From an uncultured Alphaproteobacteria bacterium (lineage in GTDB: Bacteria; Pseudomonadota; Alphaproteobacteria; Caulobacterales; Parvularculaceae): DNA of 36,428 nt. Of this stretch, positions 24,683 to 34,900 are shown piece by piece. The translations under genes were made by a program, and so were the position numbers. Every line of letters begins with the position of its first letter. Position 1 is the stretch's first letter. The stretch lies in contig CALAZI010000070.1 of assembly GCA_937895955.1 (NCBI GenBank), forward strand, positions 1 to 36,428, given 5' to 3'. The notes under the pieces are model-generated. The model was not told where the DNA came from. It ran no database searches and saw only the letters and a program-made list of their open reading frames with translations.

Positions 24683-27226
24683 ATGTCTGATGAGTTACTA
24701 GTCGCGGAACCCAGGGACGACCAGCCGACAGCGCCCAACGCGAAGGCAGGCGGTTCCCGACTTTCGCTTGGGCTGAAAATCATCGGCGGAATTATCGCCG
24801 CCGGCGCGCTTCTGTCTTTGGTCGCGGTAGGCGCTTTTGGCGTTTATCTGTTTAGTTTGAGCCAAGACCTTCCCGATTACGAAGTGCTGGCTGAGTACGA
24901 GCCGCCGGTAACGACGCGCGTTTATGCGAATAATGGCGAGCTTGTCGCCGAATTCGCGCGTGAGCGTCGTTTATTTGTTCCTATCGAGTCAATGCCGGAT
25001 CTCGTAAAGGATGCCTTCATTTCGGCTGAAGACAAGAGTTTTTACGAACACGCGGGCCTGGATTTTAAAGGGATTTTGCGGGCGCAAATTTCGAATGTCG
25101 GAAATCTGCTGCGCGGCCGACGTCTGGAAGGCGGTTCAACGATTACGCAGCAAGTCGCAAAAAACTTTCTTCTGTCGAGCGAACAGAAAATCGAACGGAA
25201 GATGAAAGAATGGCTTGTTACGCGCCGAATTGAGAAATCCTTCACCAAGGACCACATCCTTGAGCTCTATTTGAATGAAATTTATCTTGGGAATCGTTCT
25301 TACGGCGTCGCCGCCGCCGCACTGAATTATTTCGACAAGCCGCTCGACGAACTCTCGATCGAGGAGGCGGCCTATCTCGCCGCCATTCCAAAGGGGCCGA
25401 GCAACTATCACCCGGTTCACAATTATGATCGGGCAGTCGAGCGCAGAAACTGGGTGATCGGCCGTCTGGCTGAGGACGGCAAGATAACGGAGGAGCAATC
25501 ATCGGCTGCAAAAGCGGAGCCCCTAAACGCTCATATCGCCCCGCCCCTTGGCGCGCGAGATTGGGCGTCTGAATATTTTGCAGAAGAAGTGCGTAAGCAG
25601 ATCGCTGAACGTTATGGCGCAGATGCGCTCTATGACGGCGGGCTTGCCGTGCGAACGACTCTCGATCCGAGGTTCCAGCGCGCAGCGGGCGAGGCGTTGA
25701 GGCGATGGCTGGTCGAATATGACCAACGACATGGCTGGCGCGGCGCCATATCGTCGATGTCGGTGACGGACGATTGGGCTGCCGACTTTACAGAGGTCTT
25801 AAAGACGCTTGCGTCCAACAAACGCATTTCCTCCGATCTTGCGCCGTGGCGTCCAGCGCTCGTGCTCGAAGCGAAAGGCAAGTCCGCGAAAATTGGTTTC
25901 CCCGAAGGGACGGAAGGCGCAATCAGCCTTGAAGACGTTAAATGGGCGCGCGCGTTCAGTTCAGTCGATGAGGTGGGGGCGGAGGTTGCCGCGATAGAGC
26001 AAGTGCTAAAACGCGGCGATGTTGTTTATGTCGAGGCGCTCGAAAAGGAGGGCGCGTATTCGTTGCGTCAGCCGCCGACTGTGAACGGCGCGCTCGTCGC
26101 TATCGATCCGCATACGGGGCGCGTTCTTGCGATGGTGGGCGGTTTCTCGTTCCAGATGTCCGAGTTCAACCGCGCAATCCAGGCGAAGCGGCAACCCGGG
26201 TCGACGTTTAAGCCGTTCGTTTACGCTACTGCGCTCGATAACGGTTACACGCCTTCGAGCATTGTTCTTGATGCGCCTTTCGTCGCGCCAGGCGTTGACA
26301 GCTGGTGGAAACCCGGAAACTACGCCGAAGGGCGCTTTTACGGCGAAAGCACTTTGCGCCTCGGCATAGAGCAGTCTCGCAACACGATGACGGCGCGCCT
26401 TGCGCAGGATCTGGGGATCGGGCGCATCGTCGACTATGTCTCCAAATTCAGACTTTCGGACAGCCTTCCGCGCGAATTGGCGATCTCGCTCGGCTCAGGC
26501 GAAACGACTTTGATGCGCATCACCGCCGGTTATGCGACATTCGTCAATGGCGGCAAGGACATCGAGCCCTTCATCATCGACCGCGTGCAGGATCGCTCAG
26601 GCGCGACAGTCTATCGTCATGACGACCGCGAATGTCTCAATTGCGTTAACCAGATCTGGTCAGGACAAGCCGAACCCCAGCTCGCCGACGAGCGCGAGCA
26701 GGTGATGGATCCTCGCACCGCGTATCAGATCGTATCGATGCTTGAAGGCGCTGTCGCTCGCGGGACAGGAACGGCGGTGCGGAAAGTCGTGGACAAGCCG
26801 ATCGCCGGGAAAACAGGCACGACAAACGATTACAAGGACGCTTGGTTCGTCGGATTTTCGCCGGATCTTGCAGCTGGCGTTTATGTCGGCTTCGATATGC
26901 CGCAAACGCTAGGACAGGGCGAAGCAGGCGGGCGCGTCGCCGCGCCGATTTTCGGGGATTTCATGGCTGCGGCGCTTGACGACCAGCCAGGCATCCCCTT
27001 CCGCATTCCGTCCGGCATCCGCCTGGTGCGCGTAAACGCAAAGACCGGGCAGCCCGCCGGTCCCGGCGATCCGAACGTCATTCTCGAGGCTTTCAAGGCG
27101 GAGGACAGGATCGATTCAGGGCCGTCATTCGACGATCTCAGCCTTGACCCGCTCAGCGCAACCCCGGTATCGCCTGCCGGTGAAATCGACCAGCAGCCGG
27201 CGGACGATTTGAACGGACTTTACTAA
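24683..27226 (+). CDS. mrcA: Penicillin-binding protein 1A, bifunctional peptidoglycan synthase
   Basis: The protein has 847 residues. A cytoplasmic tail and one membrane helix (about 30-58) precede the GT51 glycosyltransferase domain (about 80-250). Its motif EDKSFYEHAGLDFKG carries the catalytic Glu near 116, followed by GGSTITQQVAKN. An OB-like insert domain separates it from the transpeptidase domain. There the serine motif is STFK (about 507), then SRN (about 564) and KTGTT (about 710). The C-terminus is disordered. It polymerises lipid II glycan strands and crosslinks stem peptides. AGGA before the ATG supports the start. The gap of 44 nt to prfB suggests one transcript. Confidence 0.97.
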   Translation: MSDELLVAEPRDDQPTAPNAKAGGSRLSLGLKIIGGIIAAGALLSLVAVGAFGVYLFSLSQDLPDYEVLAEYEPPVTTRVYANNGELVAEFARERRLFVPIESMPDLVKDAFISAEDKSFYEHAGLDFKGILRAQISNVGNLLRGRRLEGGSTITQQVAKNFLLSSEQKIERKMKEWLVTRRIEKSFTKDHILELYLNEIYLGNRSYGVAAAALNYFDKPLDELSIEEAAYLAAIPKGPSNYHPVHNYDRAVERRNWVIGRLAEDGKITEEQSSAAKAEPLNAHIAPPLGARDWASEYFAEEVRKQIAERYGADALYDGGLAVRTTLDPRFQRAAGEALRRWLVEYDQRHGWRGAISSMSVTDDWAADFTEVLKTLASNKRISSDLAPWRPALVLEAKGKSAKIGFPEGTEGAISLEDVKWARAFSSVDEVGAEVAAIEQVLKRGDVVYVEALEKEGAYSLRQPPTVNGALVAIDPHTGRVLAMVGGFSFQMSEFNRAIQAKRQPGSTFKPFVYATALDNGYTPSSIVLDAPFVAPGVDSWWKPGNYAEGRFYGESTLRLGIEQSRNTMTARLAQDLGIGRIVDYVSKFRLSDSLPRELAISLGSGETTLMRITAGYATFVNGGKDIEPFIIDRVQDRSGATVYRHDDRECLNCVNQIWSGQAEPQLADEREQVMDPRTAYQIVSMLEGAVARGTGTAVRKVVDKPIAGKTGTTNDYKDAWFVGFSPDLAAGVYVGFDMPQTLGQGEAGGRVAAPIFGDFMAAALDDQPGIPFRIPSGIRLVRVNAKTGQPAGPGDPNVILEAFKAEDRIDSGPSFDDLSLDPLSATPVSPAGEIDQQPADDLNGLY

Positions 27227-27270
27227 ACCGGATAACGGCCACGCAGAGCGTCGGCCGCGCAGGAACGCTG

Positions 27271-28378
27271 ATGAGAACCGACCTCGAAACGCTGTCAGAG
27301 CGAATCAAGCAATCGCTTGATTTGCTGAGGAGGCGTCTTTGACTGGGATCGCGCTAACAAACGCCTGGAAGAGCTGAACGCCTGTTCCGAAGCGCCTGAT
27401 TTTTGGGACGATCCTCAAACAGCGCGCAAGCTCATGCAAGAGCGCACCGCTCTTGAATCGCAGATCGCCGCCATTGAAGAAATATCGTCTGAGCGCGTCG
27501 ACCTCGAAGCGCTTGCTGAAATGGCGTCGGCGGAAAATGACGAAGAAGCCGTTAGCGAAGTCCTGACGTTAATGACTGCGCTGGCTGAGCGCGCTTCGAA
27601 CGCTGAGACCGAAGCGTTGTTGTCAGGCGAGGCCGATGCGAACGACTGTTTCCTCGAAATCCACCCGGGGGCGGGCGGCACTGAATCAAACGACTGGGCG
27701 TCGATGTTGTTGCGCATGTATTTGCGATGGGCGCAAAAGCGCGGTTATGCGACAGAGATTATCGAGCAGCAGGCTGGCGAAGAAGCGGGAATAAAATCCG
27801 CGACCGTCAAGATTTCCGGATTCAACGCCTATGGCTGGATGAAAACGGAGTCGGGCGTTCACCGACTTGTTCGGATCTCGCCCTATGACTCGAACGCGCG
27901 CCGCCACACTTCTTTCGCATCCGTATGGGCCTATCCGGTCATCGACGATGCAATCGAAGTGGATGTCAATGAGAGCGATGTGCGCATTGATACGTTTCGC
28001 GCTTCGGGCGCCGGCGGTCAGCATGTGAATACGACTGACTCGGCGGTCAGGATAACGCATTTGGCGACAGGCATCGTCGTCCAGTGTCAGAACGAACGGT
28101 CGCAACATAAGAACAGGGCGACAGCTTGGGCGATGCTGCGCGCGCGGCTTTACGAGCTTGAGCTTCAAAAACGCGAAGAGGCGGCGCGCGCTACGGAGGA
28201 TGCGAAGACGGATATCGGATGGGGGCACCAGATCCGGTCATATGTTTTGCAGCCCTATCAGATGGTCAAGGATCTCAGAACGAATGTTGAAAGTTCTGAT
28301 CCTGACGATGTGCTGAACGGCAATCTCGATGCGTTCATGGCGGCCGCGCTCGCGCAGCGTGTCGCCGGCGAGACATAG
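27271..28378 (+). CDS. prfB: Peptide chain release factor 2, with programmed +1 frameshift
   Basis: The first frame starts at the ATG at 27271 and reads 23 codons to an in-frame TGA at 27340-27342. Shifting +1 at CTT-TGA-C continues as Leu-Asp-Trp-Asp in an open frame to 28378, giving a 368-residue product of normal RF2 length. The ribosome reads UGA slowly when RF2 is scarce, which raises frameshifting and so RF2 synthesis. The catalytic GGQ is in ASGAGGQHVNTTDSA. The codon-recognition region reads RISPYDSNARRHTSF, with SPY where E. coli has SPF. RF2 releases chains at UAA and UGA. The gene ends before a strong hairpin shared with the convergent bactofilin gene. Confidence 0.97.
27328..27343 (+). 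promoter_or_regulatory. prfB programmed frameshift site
   Basis: An internal Shine-Dalgarno AGGAGG (27328-27333) is followed by a 3-nt spacer and the slippery CTTTGAC (27337-27343). The tRNA-Leu slips from CUU to UUU over the UGA stop. Spacing and heptamer equal those of the E. coli site. Confidence 0.97.
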
Positions 28379-28380
28379 AA

Positions 28381-28403
28381 ACGCCGGCCTTATAGGCCGG
28401 CGT
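28381..28403. terminator. Bidirectional terminator-like hairpin between prfB and bactofilin gene
   Basis: ACGCCGGCC (28381-28389) and GGCCGGCGT (28395-28403) form a perfect 9-bp G+C-rich stem with a 5-nt loop. It lies 2 nt after the prfB stop and 24 nt after the end of the convergent bactofilin gene. On the minus strand it is followed by a short TTTCT. On the plus strand there is no T run, so it may act as a pause or an end-protecting stem there. Confidence 0.7.
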
Positions 28404-28427
28404 ATTCGGAACAAGCCTTGAAAAGGA

Positions 28428-29009
28428 TCAGCGCAGCGGCGAGCGCGACTGGCTGAGAAACGCCGGCGCGTCATTCGCGCCGCCGTCCGAGGCCGAAGCG
28501 ACCGGACGCGGCGCCGACCCGCCCATGGGACGCGATTTGCGGAAATCGCTAGCGGCCGCTTCAGAAAGCGGATCGTCGGAATGACGGCAATTGCCTTCGA
28601 AATGCGCGCCGCTTTCCACAGACAGGGAGCTGTGGAGAATGTCGCCGACAATATGGGCGGTCGCGGCGAGCGCGACTTGTTTGGCGCGAATCCCGCCTTC
28701 CACACGCCCCCGCACGATCACGCTTTCGCAAGCGATCTCGCCTTTGACGGAAGCTTTCTCCCCGACAATAAGCGTCGAAGCTTTCATGTCGCCTTCGAGA
28801 ACGCCGTCAAGTTGAATTTCGCCCGCTGAATTGATGTTGCCGCGCAGAACGACGTCAGCGGAAATGATGGAGGGAACGCCGGCGGCCTTCATGGAACTCG
28901 ACCTTTTTGACTGAGCGGCTGCAGAGCCGGATGCTGCGGCGGCCGTATCGGCCATGGCGGCTTTGGGACGTTCCTCGTTCGCCGTTTTTTGTTTAGCTTT
29001 CGAAAACAT
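28428..29009 (-). CDS. Bactofilin (polymer-forming cytoskeletal protein)
   Basis: The protein has 193 residues from the ATG at 29009, MFSKAKQK. A longer in-frame reading to 29078 would run deep into the M23 gene and lacks family similarity. A disordered Ala/Lys-rich N-terminus (about 1-40) precedes a bactofilin beta-helix domain (about 45-145). It shows repeats such as GEIQLDGVLEGDM, ASVKGEIACESVIVRGRVEGGI and ATAHIVGDILHSSLSVESGAHFEG. A polar tail follows. Bactofilins polymerise without nucleotide and locate cell-wall enzymes to curved or stalked regions. The start lies inside the M23 peptidase gene (17-nt overlap), so the two are co-expressed, a pairing conserved in many bacteria. Confidence 0.95.
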   Translation of the reverse strand: MFSKAKQKTANEERPKAAMADTAAAASGSAAAQSKRSSSMKAAGVPSIISADVVLRGNINSAGEIQLDGVLEGDMKASTLIVGEKASVKGEIACESVIVRGRVEGGIRAKQVALAATAHIVGDILHSSLSVESGAHFEGNCRHSDDPLSEAAASDFRKSRPMGGSAPRPVASASDGGANDAPAFLSQSRSPLR

Positions 29010-30312
29010 ATCTGCCAGCCTCGATAAAACGCTGAGGATTTCGCGGCTGCCCGCGAAACAGAACCTCGTAATGGACATGCGGTCCCGTGCTGCGACCGCT
29101 ATTGCCGAGTTCGCCGACCTTCTGGTGCAGTTTCACCCGTTGTCCGCTCTTTACCGTAATCCGGTTAAGATGTGCGTAACGCGTCATGAAGCCGTTGCCG
29201 TGATCGATTTCCACGACGCGCCCGAAGCCCTGGCGCACGCCTGCGAATTTAACGACGCCGCTCGCCGTCGCCGTGATCGGCGCCGCCCACGCGGCCGAGA
29301 AATCGATGCCGTGATGGCTCGCCGCCCGGCCGTTGAACGGGTCGCGGCGGACGCCGAAACCGCTTGTAAACTTTCGGCTGACGGTCAGGGGCGAGGAAAG
29401 GGGGATCGAATTGACGGCGTCCTGGATGTCGCGAAGCTCGTCAACGATCAGGCCGGCGCGGTTGGCGTGGCGGAAAAATGAAGAAGAGGCGTTTGAAAGG
29501 TTCGACGCATCGATAAAGGGGCCGCCTTGCGCGAGGACCATATTGGAGATCTTCGGCGAGACGACGAGATTTTCAGCCCCGACGCCGGTGCTCGCAAGCA
29601 CCATTCGCAACTCGTCAACCTGTTTTTCGGCCCGCTCTTCGAGTGAGGCGAGGAGCAGGACCTGTTCAACATAGAGATCGGCGGAAGCCGCGCGCATCTG
29701 GCTCAGCGCCGGCGCAACCGGGCTGTTCGCCGGCACTTGCGCGCCTTGGGCCATCGCTTCGCGCTCCGCCTGCTTCCGGAGGAGGGAAACCCTCGATTGG
29801 CGCGGCGTCGGCTCGGAGGGCGCAACGTCAATCATGATCCGGTTGCCGTTGGTGGGACGCTGGCCGTTTGGCGAGCCCGCCTCGGACAGTCCTTTGGCGA
29901 GGGCGTCAAGATCGGCGTCGGCGGAGGCCTTGCGCTCGACCATGCTCTTAAGCGTTTGATGCCGCGCGGAAATTTCGGCCATTGTGGCGTCAAATTCCTG
30001 CTGCATGATGACGTTTAGCGAGCTGACGTCGTCATAGGCGCGCTGCGACTGGGCCAGCCGCTTATTGAATACGGTTTCGACGACGCGCCGGTCGCGTTCC
30101 TTGGCGACGATGATTTGTTCTTTAAAAACAACGTTTACGGAGGCATAGGCGACCCAGAGCAGGGCCGCGCCGATAACCGTCGCAAGCGCGATCTGGGTGC
30201 GCGCCGACATCGAAATGAAATGAACGACGCCGTCGCTGCGGTGGTATATCTGCCGTTCTTTAAACCAACGGCTGATAAAACGCTTCGCCTGGCCGGCCTT
30301 CTTGCGGCTCAT
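28993..30312 (-). CDS. M23-family (LytM-domain) peptidoglycan endopeptidase, membrane anchored
   Basis: The protein has 439 residues. A basic cytoplasmic N-terminus is followed by one membrane helix (about 36-56) and a coiled coil (about 60-125). A long linker leads to the M23 domain (about 310-425). The zinc ligands are seen in HHGIDFSAAW (H and D) and GPHVHYEV (HxH), so the site looks active, not degenerate. A further conserved part reads GNGFMTRYAHLNRI. Such enzymes cut peptide crosslinks. Bactofilin partners of this type direct hydrolysis for cell shape, as in Helicobacter and stalked alphaproteobacteria. The last 17 nt overlap the bactofilin start, which suggests translational coupling. 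Confidence 0.95.
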   Translation of the reverse strand: MSRKKAGQAKRFISRWFKERQIYHRSDGVVHFISMSARTQIALATVIGAALLWVAYASVNVVFKEQIIVAKERDRRVVETVFNKRLAQSQRAYDDVSSLNVIMQQEFDATMAEISARHQTLKSMVERKASADADLDALAKGLSEAGSPNGQRPTNGNRIMIDVAPSEPTPRQSRVSLLRKQAEREAMAQGAQVPANSPVAPALSQMRAASADLYVEQVLLLASLEERAEKQVDELRMVLASTGVGAENLVVSPKISNMVLAQGGPFIDASNLSNASSSFFRHANRAGLIVDELRDIQDAVNSIPLSSPLTVSRKFTSGFGVRRDPFNGRAASHHGIDFSAAWAAPITATASGVVKFAGVRQGFGRVVEIDHGNGFMTRYAHLNRITVKSGQRVKLHQKVGELGNSGRSTGPHVHYEVLFRGQPRNPQRFIEAGRYVFES

Positions 30313-30367
30313 TCAAAGTCGCCCCTGGTAAACGCCCACAGCGTTTTACGATTACACCCCTTAAGAT

Positions 30368-30396
30368 ATTGCACCCGATCTGGCTGCATTTCGCAA
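30368..30396 (-). promoter_or_regulatory. Possible promoter of the M23-bactofilin unit
   Basis: On the minus strand TTGCGA (30391-30396) and TGCAAT (30368-30373) are 17 nt apart and match the consensus at four positions each. Transcription would begin about 50 nt before the M23 start. Support is modest. Confidence 0.3.
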
Positions 30397-30425
30397 CTGT
30401 TATGTGATGAAATAACCATACTTTT

Positions 30426-31271
30426 TTAACAAGTTCCGGCCTCGGCTGCCGCTTCGTTCCCGCAAGGACCGTTCCAGACCATATAGTAGCATGTCGGAAG
30501 GCCCGCGAGCCCGCGCGCTTCATGGTTAAAGGGCGGTTTCAGGACGCCGCGAAAGCGCTTCCGGACGAGGGCGCGGAACGTCTCCGCCGGGTCTGTTCCG
30601 CGCGCGGCGCAAAGACGGGTGAACCAACGAACGCCCGCCGCCACATGGCCGATTTCATCACGCTGAATTCGGTCAATAATGCGGGCGGTCTCCTCGTCGC
30701 CGGCTTTGCGGAAACGTTGGGCCATACCGGGCGTTACGTCGAGACCTCGGGCCTCAAGCACCATCGGCGCGATTGCAAGGCGGGCAAGGACGCTGTCGGC
30801 GGTCTCAATAGCGGCGTCCCACAGGCCGTCATGGGCCGGAAACGCGCCGTAATGCGATCCGAGATCCCCAAGCCGGCGCGCCGCCAAAGCGAAATGCCCG
30901 GCTTCCTCCGCGCCGATCCGAAACCAGTCAAAGACGAATACGTGTGGCGAAAGGCCCGATGCGGCGATTTCGGCGGCAAAACGCGCCGCCATGTCAAAGG
31001 CGAGGTCGATCGCGTTGAATTCAATATGGGCGAGCGCGTGAAGCGTCGCCGCGCGCCCTTCGACCGTGCCGAAACGCCGTTTCGGGACCGCGGTCGGCGC
31101 GCAAAGCGCGGGCGACTCCGGTCTGGCGGGGCGTGCGGGCGGGAGAGGACCGCTTCCGACGGAGAACCTGTCCAGGTCGAATGCGGCGGCGGCCTCGATC
31201 GCCGCCGAGCATTTCTCGTCGGGCGCAGACGTCTTGAGAACGCGCAATGCCGCCGATCGCCAATCCATCAA
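30426..31271 (-). CDS. DUF455 family ferritin-like protein
   Basis: This 281-residue, mostly helical protein has ferritin-like signatures: LHALAHIEFNAIDLAFDMA, DWFRIGAEEAGHFALAARRL and RIQRDEIGHVAAGVRWF. The Glu and His residues could form a dimetal site. The MVLEARGLDVTPGM block is typical of DUF455. No enzymatic role is established for the family. Some related di-iron proteins modify tRNA, such as MiaE. The ATG overlaps the bcp stop by 4 nt (ATGA), so it is translated with the peroxiredoxin, hinting at a link to oxidative stress or iron handling (inference). The C-terminus after PPFNHEARGLAGLP is family-specific. Confidence 0.88.
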   Translation of the reverse strand: MMDWRSAALRVLKTSAPDEKCSAAIEAAAAFDLDRFSVGSGPLPPARPARPESPALCAPTAVPKRRFGTVEGRAATLHALAHIEFNAIDLAFDMAARFAAEIAASGLSPHVFVFDWFRIGAEEAGHFALAARRLGDLGSHYGAFPAHDGLWDAAIETADSVLARLAIAPMVLEARGLDVTPGMAQRFRKAGDEETARIIDRIQRDEIGHVAAGVRWFTRLCAARGTDPAETFRALVRKRFRGVLKPPFNHEARGLAGLPTCYYMVWNGPCGNEAAAEAGTC

Positions 31272-31750
31272 TCGAGATCCTTTGCGGCCGCTAGGACTTC
31301 CTCGACATGGCCGGGAACGCGCACCTTGCGCCAGATTTTTCGCACGACGCCCTTGCCGTCGATCAGAAAGGTCGAACGGTCGACGCCCATATATTTCCGT
31401 CCGTAAAGGGTCTTTTCGACCCAGGATCCGTAAGCCTCAACGACCTTTCCGTCCTCATCAGAGGCGAGCGTCACCTTTAGACCGTGTTTGGCCTTGAATT
31501 TATCGTGTTTTGCGACGCTGTCCTTCGAAACGCCGACAACCATGACGCCGAGACGGCCGAAAGACCGCGCCTTCGCAGTGAAGTCGAGCGCTTCTTTCGT
31601 GCAGCCGGACGTGTCGTCCTTCGGGTAGAAATAGAGAACAAGCGGCGCTCCCGCGAAATCAGCAAGCGCCGCCTTGCCGCCGCCGTCCGTCGGCAGATCA
31701 AATCGGGGCGCTTTCGAGCCCTCAACAATCTCTTTCTTGTTTGTCGCCAT
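31268..31750 (-). CDS. bcp: Bcp/PrxQ-type peroxiredoxin (thiol peroxidase), single-cysteine form
   Basis: The protein has 160 residues from the ATG at 31750, preceded by GGGAGTTAT. It has the thioredoxin fold of AhpC/TSA peroxiredoxins and reduces hydroperoxides. The peroxidatic cysteine is C50 in PKDDTSGCTKEALDF. In most Bcp proteins a resolving cysteine follows five residues later, but here that position is L55, and no other cysteine exists in the protein. It should therefore act as a 1-Cys enzyme resolved by an outside thiol. The catalytic Thr/Ser at TSGC is kept. The upstream long open frame on this strand is antisense to the AsmA-like gene and not real. Confidence 0.93.
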   Translation of the reverse strand: MATNKKEIVEGSKAPRFDLPTDGGGKAALADFAGAPLVLYFYPKDDTSGCTKEALDFTAKARSFGRLGVMVVGVSKDSVAKHDKFKAKHGLKVTLASDEDGKVVEAYGSWVEKTLYGRKYMGVDRSTFLIDGKGVVRKIWRKVRVPGHVEEVLAAAKDLD

Positions 31751-31906
31751 GATAACTCCCGTTTGAGGCCAATCACCTAGACCGTCGCTTTTGCGCCGAT
31801 CAAGGCGCGGCGGGGCGTTTGTCGCTTGATTGCCCGTTATATTGTTACTACGGATGGTGCCTGGTTGAGGGCGGTCGGACTTAATAAAGGCGGGCAGATC
31901 GGGCGC

Positions 31907-34900
31907 ATGAAGTCGCGTTTCGCACGCGCAGGATTGATCGCAGCTGAAGCGCTGGGGCTTTTTATCGCCGCAACGCTTGCGCTTCTTGCATTCGTCGTCT
32001 GGCGCGCGCAGTCGGGGCCGACCGATCTTCGGTGGGCTGCGCCGGCGATCCGCATCGCCGCTAACGCAGCGCTTGATGACAATTCTATCAAATCGATCGG
32101 CGCCGCCTCCTTGTCGCGCGCCGGCGTTGAGGGCGGTTATCGACTGCTGTTGAGTAACGTCGAAATCGGCGACGCGGCAAATCCCGCCAGCGCGCTGTTG
32201 CCGAGCGTTGATGTCATTTTCTTCCCTCAGGACCTGACATCGGGCAAAGCCGGTCCTCGCCGCATTCTCATCGACGGCGCCCGCTTGCAGATCGTGCGGC
32301 GGGCCGATCAAAAATTGAAGCTGAAACTCGGCGACGGCGACGACCAACGCGCGAACGCATTCCAGGCGATAACCGGAGGGCGATATTTCCGGCAAGCGTT
32401 CGAGCGCGCCGATCTCCGCAACGTGTCGATCGATTTTGTCGACGAAGCGACCGGGCGCACCTGGTACGGACGCAAGGGCGTCGTCAGCGTCGCGCGCACC
32501 GAGGCGGGCTACGCTGCCGATGCACAGACCGATTTCAATATCGGCGGTCAGGCGGCGTCGCTTGAGCTGCGTTCGACCTATGATTTGGAAAGCGACGTCA
32601 TCGCCGCGCTTGTTTCGGTCGACAAGGCGCCGGTCGGCGATCTTGTCGCGGTGTTTTTCGGCTCTGACGCCGAACCGCTGACGTCGCCGATTTCGGGGAA
32701 AGCCGCGATTGAGTTCTCGAGCGGCGGCGCCGTTCTTTCTTCGCATGTCGATCTCACCGCCGGCGAGGGCGTCGTCACGCTCGGGGGCTGGTCGACGCCG
32801 ATTGAGAGCTTCAGGGCCGTCGCCGATTTCGATCCGTCGAAAAATGAATTCAATGTCGAAAACATCGCCTGGACCGGCGGCGTCGGAGAAGGAGCGTTGC
32901 GAGGGCTTATCGCCCTGAAACAACAAGAGTCCGGCAGAGGCGTCGCCGCGGTGAACTTTGATCTGACAGCGAGCAACGCGACGCTCAATCTGCCGAACGC
33001 GCTCGAAGCGCCGTTGACGATCGATGAGGCGGCGTTCGCCGGCGCCTATGATGTCGACGCCGAAGCGCTTGAAGTGTCGAAGCTCAGCATGCGGTTTCTC
33101 GATCTTTCCCTGAACGGCGATCTCTCGATTGCGCGCAGCGAGGGGAATTCGCCTGGCGTTGCGGCGACATTGGCGCTTCATGAGAGCCTCGGCCCGGAGA
33201 AGCTGCTTAAATTCTGGCCGACCGGGCTCGCGCGCGGCGCGCGAGATTTCATTGCGACGCGGATGAACGGCGGAACGCTGAGCGCGGTTGAATTTCGGGT
33301 CGATCTTGAACCCGGCGCCGTCGACAAGTCGGGCGTCTTGCCCGACAAGGCCGTCGCCATTTCGTTCAGGGCCGACAACGCCGAGGTCGTTTACGCGCCG
33401 GGCATGACGCCGATGACCCGCGTCGCCGGCAAGGGAATTCTCCGCGGCAACAGTTTCCGTTTCGATGCGGAATCGGCGCGCGTCGGCGCAGTGAAAATAT
33501 TCGCCGGCGAAGTGGACATTCCCGTTCTGGCGCCGAAAGGCGAGCCGGCTTTTTTCCGGTTTTCCGCTGAAGGCGACGCCGGCGACATGCTCGCCATTCT
33601 CAATCAAGAACCGTTGGCGGTGTTGAAGGAAAGTCAGTTCGTCGCCGAACAGTTCGCAGGCCCCGTGCGTGCGAAGGTCGAAATATCGCGGCCCAATCTC
33701 AATGTCGCGCCGCCCGATTCCTATCGATATGGCGGCCGCGCGACCTTCGCCGGCCTTAAAGTCGAAAACATCATCGGCGACGCGACGCTCGAAGGCGCGA
33801 AAGGCGCGCTTGATCTCAAGACCGAAGGCATGGTGATCACGGGCGAGGCGCGCCTCGCCGATGCGCCGGTGACGATCGAATGGCGCCAGCGCTTTTTCGG
33901 CGATGGCGACAAGACGGCGATTTCCGTTCGCGGCACGGCGAACGCCGCAGCCGCCGATTTGCTGGGCGTGCCGACGCGGCAGATGGTTCAGGGCGACGTG
34001 CCCTTCACCGCTGAGGCGGTCGGCGGCGTCGACGCGCTGCGCCGGATGGACGTCACGGCGGATTTCACCGACGCCGTCCTTGTTTCCGCGCCGCTCGGCT
34101 GGATCAAGCCGGCGGGCGTTGCGGCGCATGGAACCGCGACGGTGCTTTACGCCAAGACCGGCAATGAAATTTCCGCGTTCTCGCTCAAAGCGGAGGAAGC
34201 GAAAATCAGCGGCTCGGCGGCGTTCGAGGCGACCGGCGCGATCCGCGCTTTCGACATGCCGGTCTTCGCGCTGAAAGACGCCGCCGATCTGTCGATGAAA
34301 GGCGCGCGCGACGAGGCCGGCGTTCTCGCCGTCGATGTCGAGGGCGATTATCTCAACGCCGGCGAGCTTGTCCGCGCCTTCATCGACGAAGGCATGGGCG
34401 AGGGCGCCAAGGCGGCGACGAAGCTGACCGCGCGCATCAATCGCGTCGACATGCGCGGCGGCGCGTCCTACGCCGGCGCCGTTATCGATTTCGCCCGTAA
34501 CGCCGATCATATCGAAACGCTCCATCTTTCGGCGGCGGGGGCGGAGGGCGCGCCGCTGTCGATCGATCTCAAACCGTCCGGAGACGGCGGCGACGCTTTT
34601 GCGATCGAGGCGAAATCCGACGATGTCGGATCGATGCTCGCCGCGATTTTCGACCTTTCCTCGGTAAAAGGCGGAACCGGCCGGCTCGATTTCGCCTTCA
34701 CGCCGGGCGCCGACGACGCGCCGCGCGAAGGCGCGCTCGAGGCGCATGATCTCCGCGTCGTCAAGGCGCCGCTCTTCGCCAAGATATTCGCGGCGGGCTC
34801 CTTGACCGGGCTCGCCGATCTTGTGAACGGCGATGGGATCGAGCTCAAAAACGCGATGGCGCGCTTCTCGATAAAGGACGGCGCCGTGCGCGTTCATGAA

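Noticed and set aside
31751..34897. A long minus-strand frame upstream of bcp
   Set aside because: It runs antisense to the AsmA-like gene and shows no domain. Only the last 160 codons (bcp) match a family and have a ribosome binding site.
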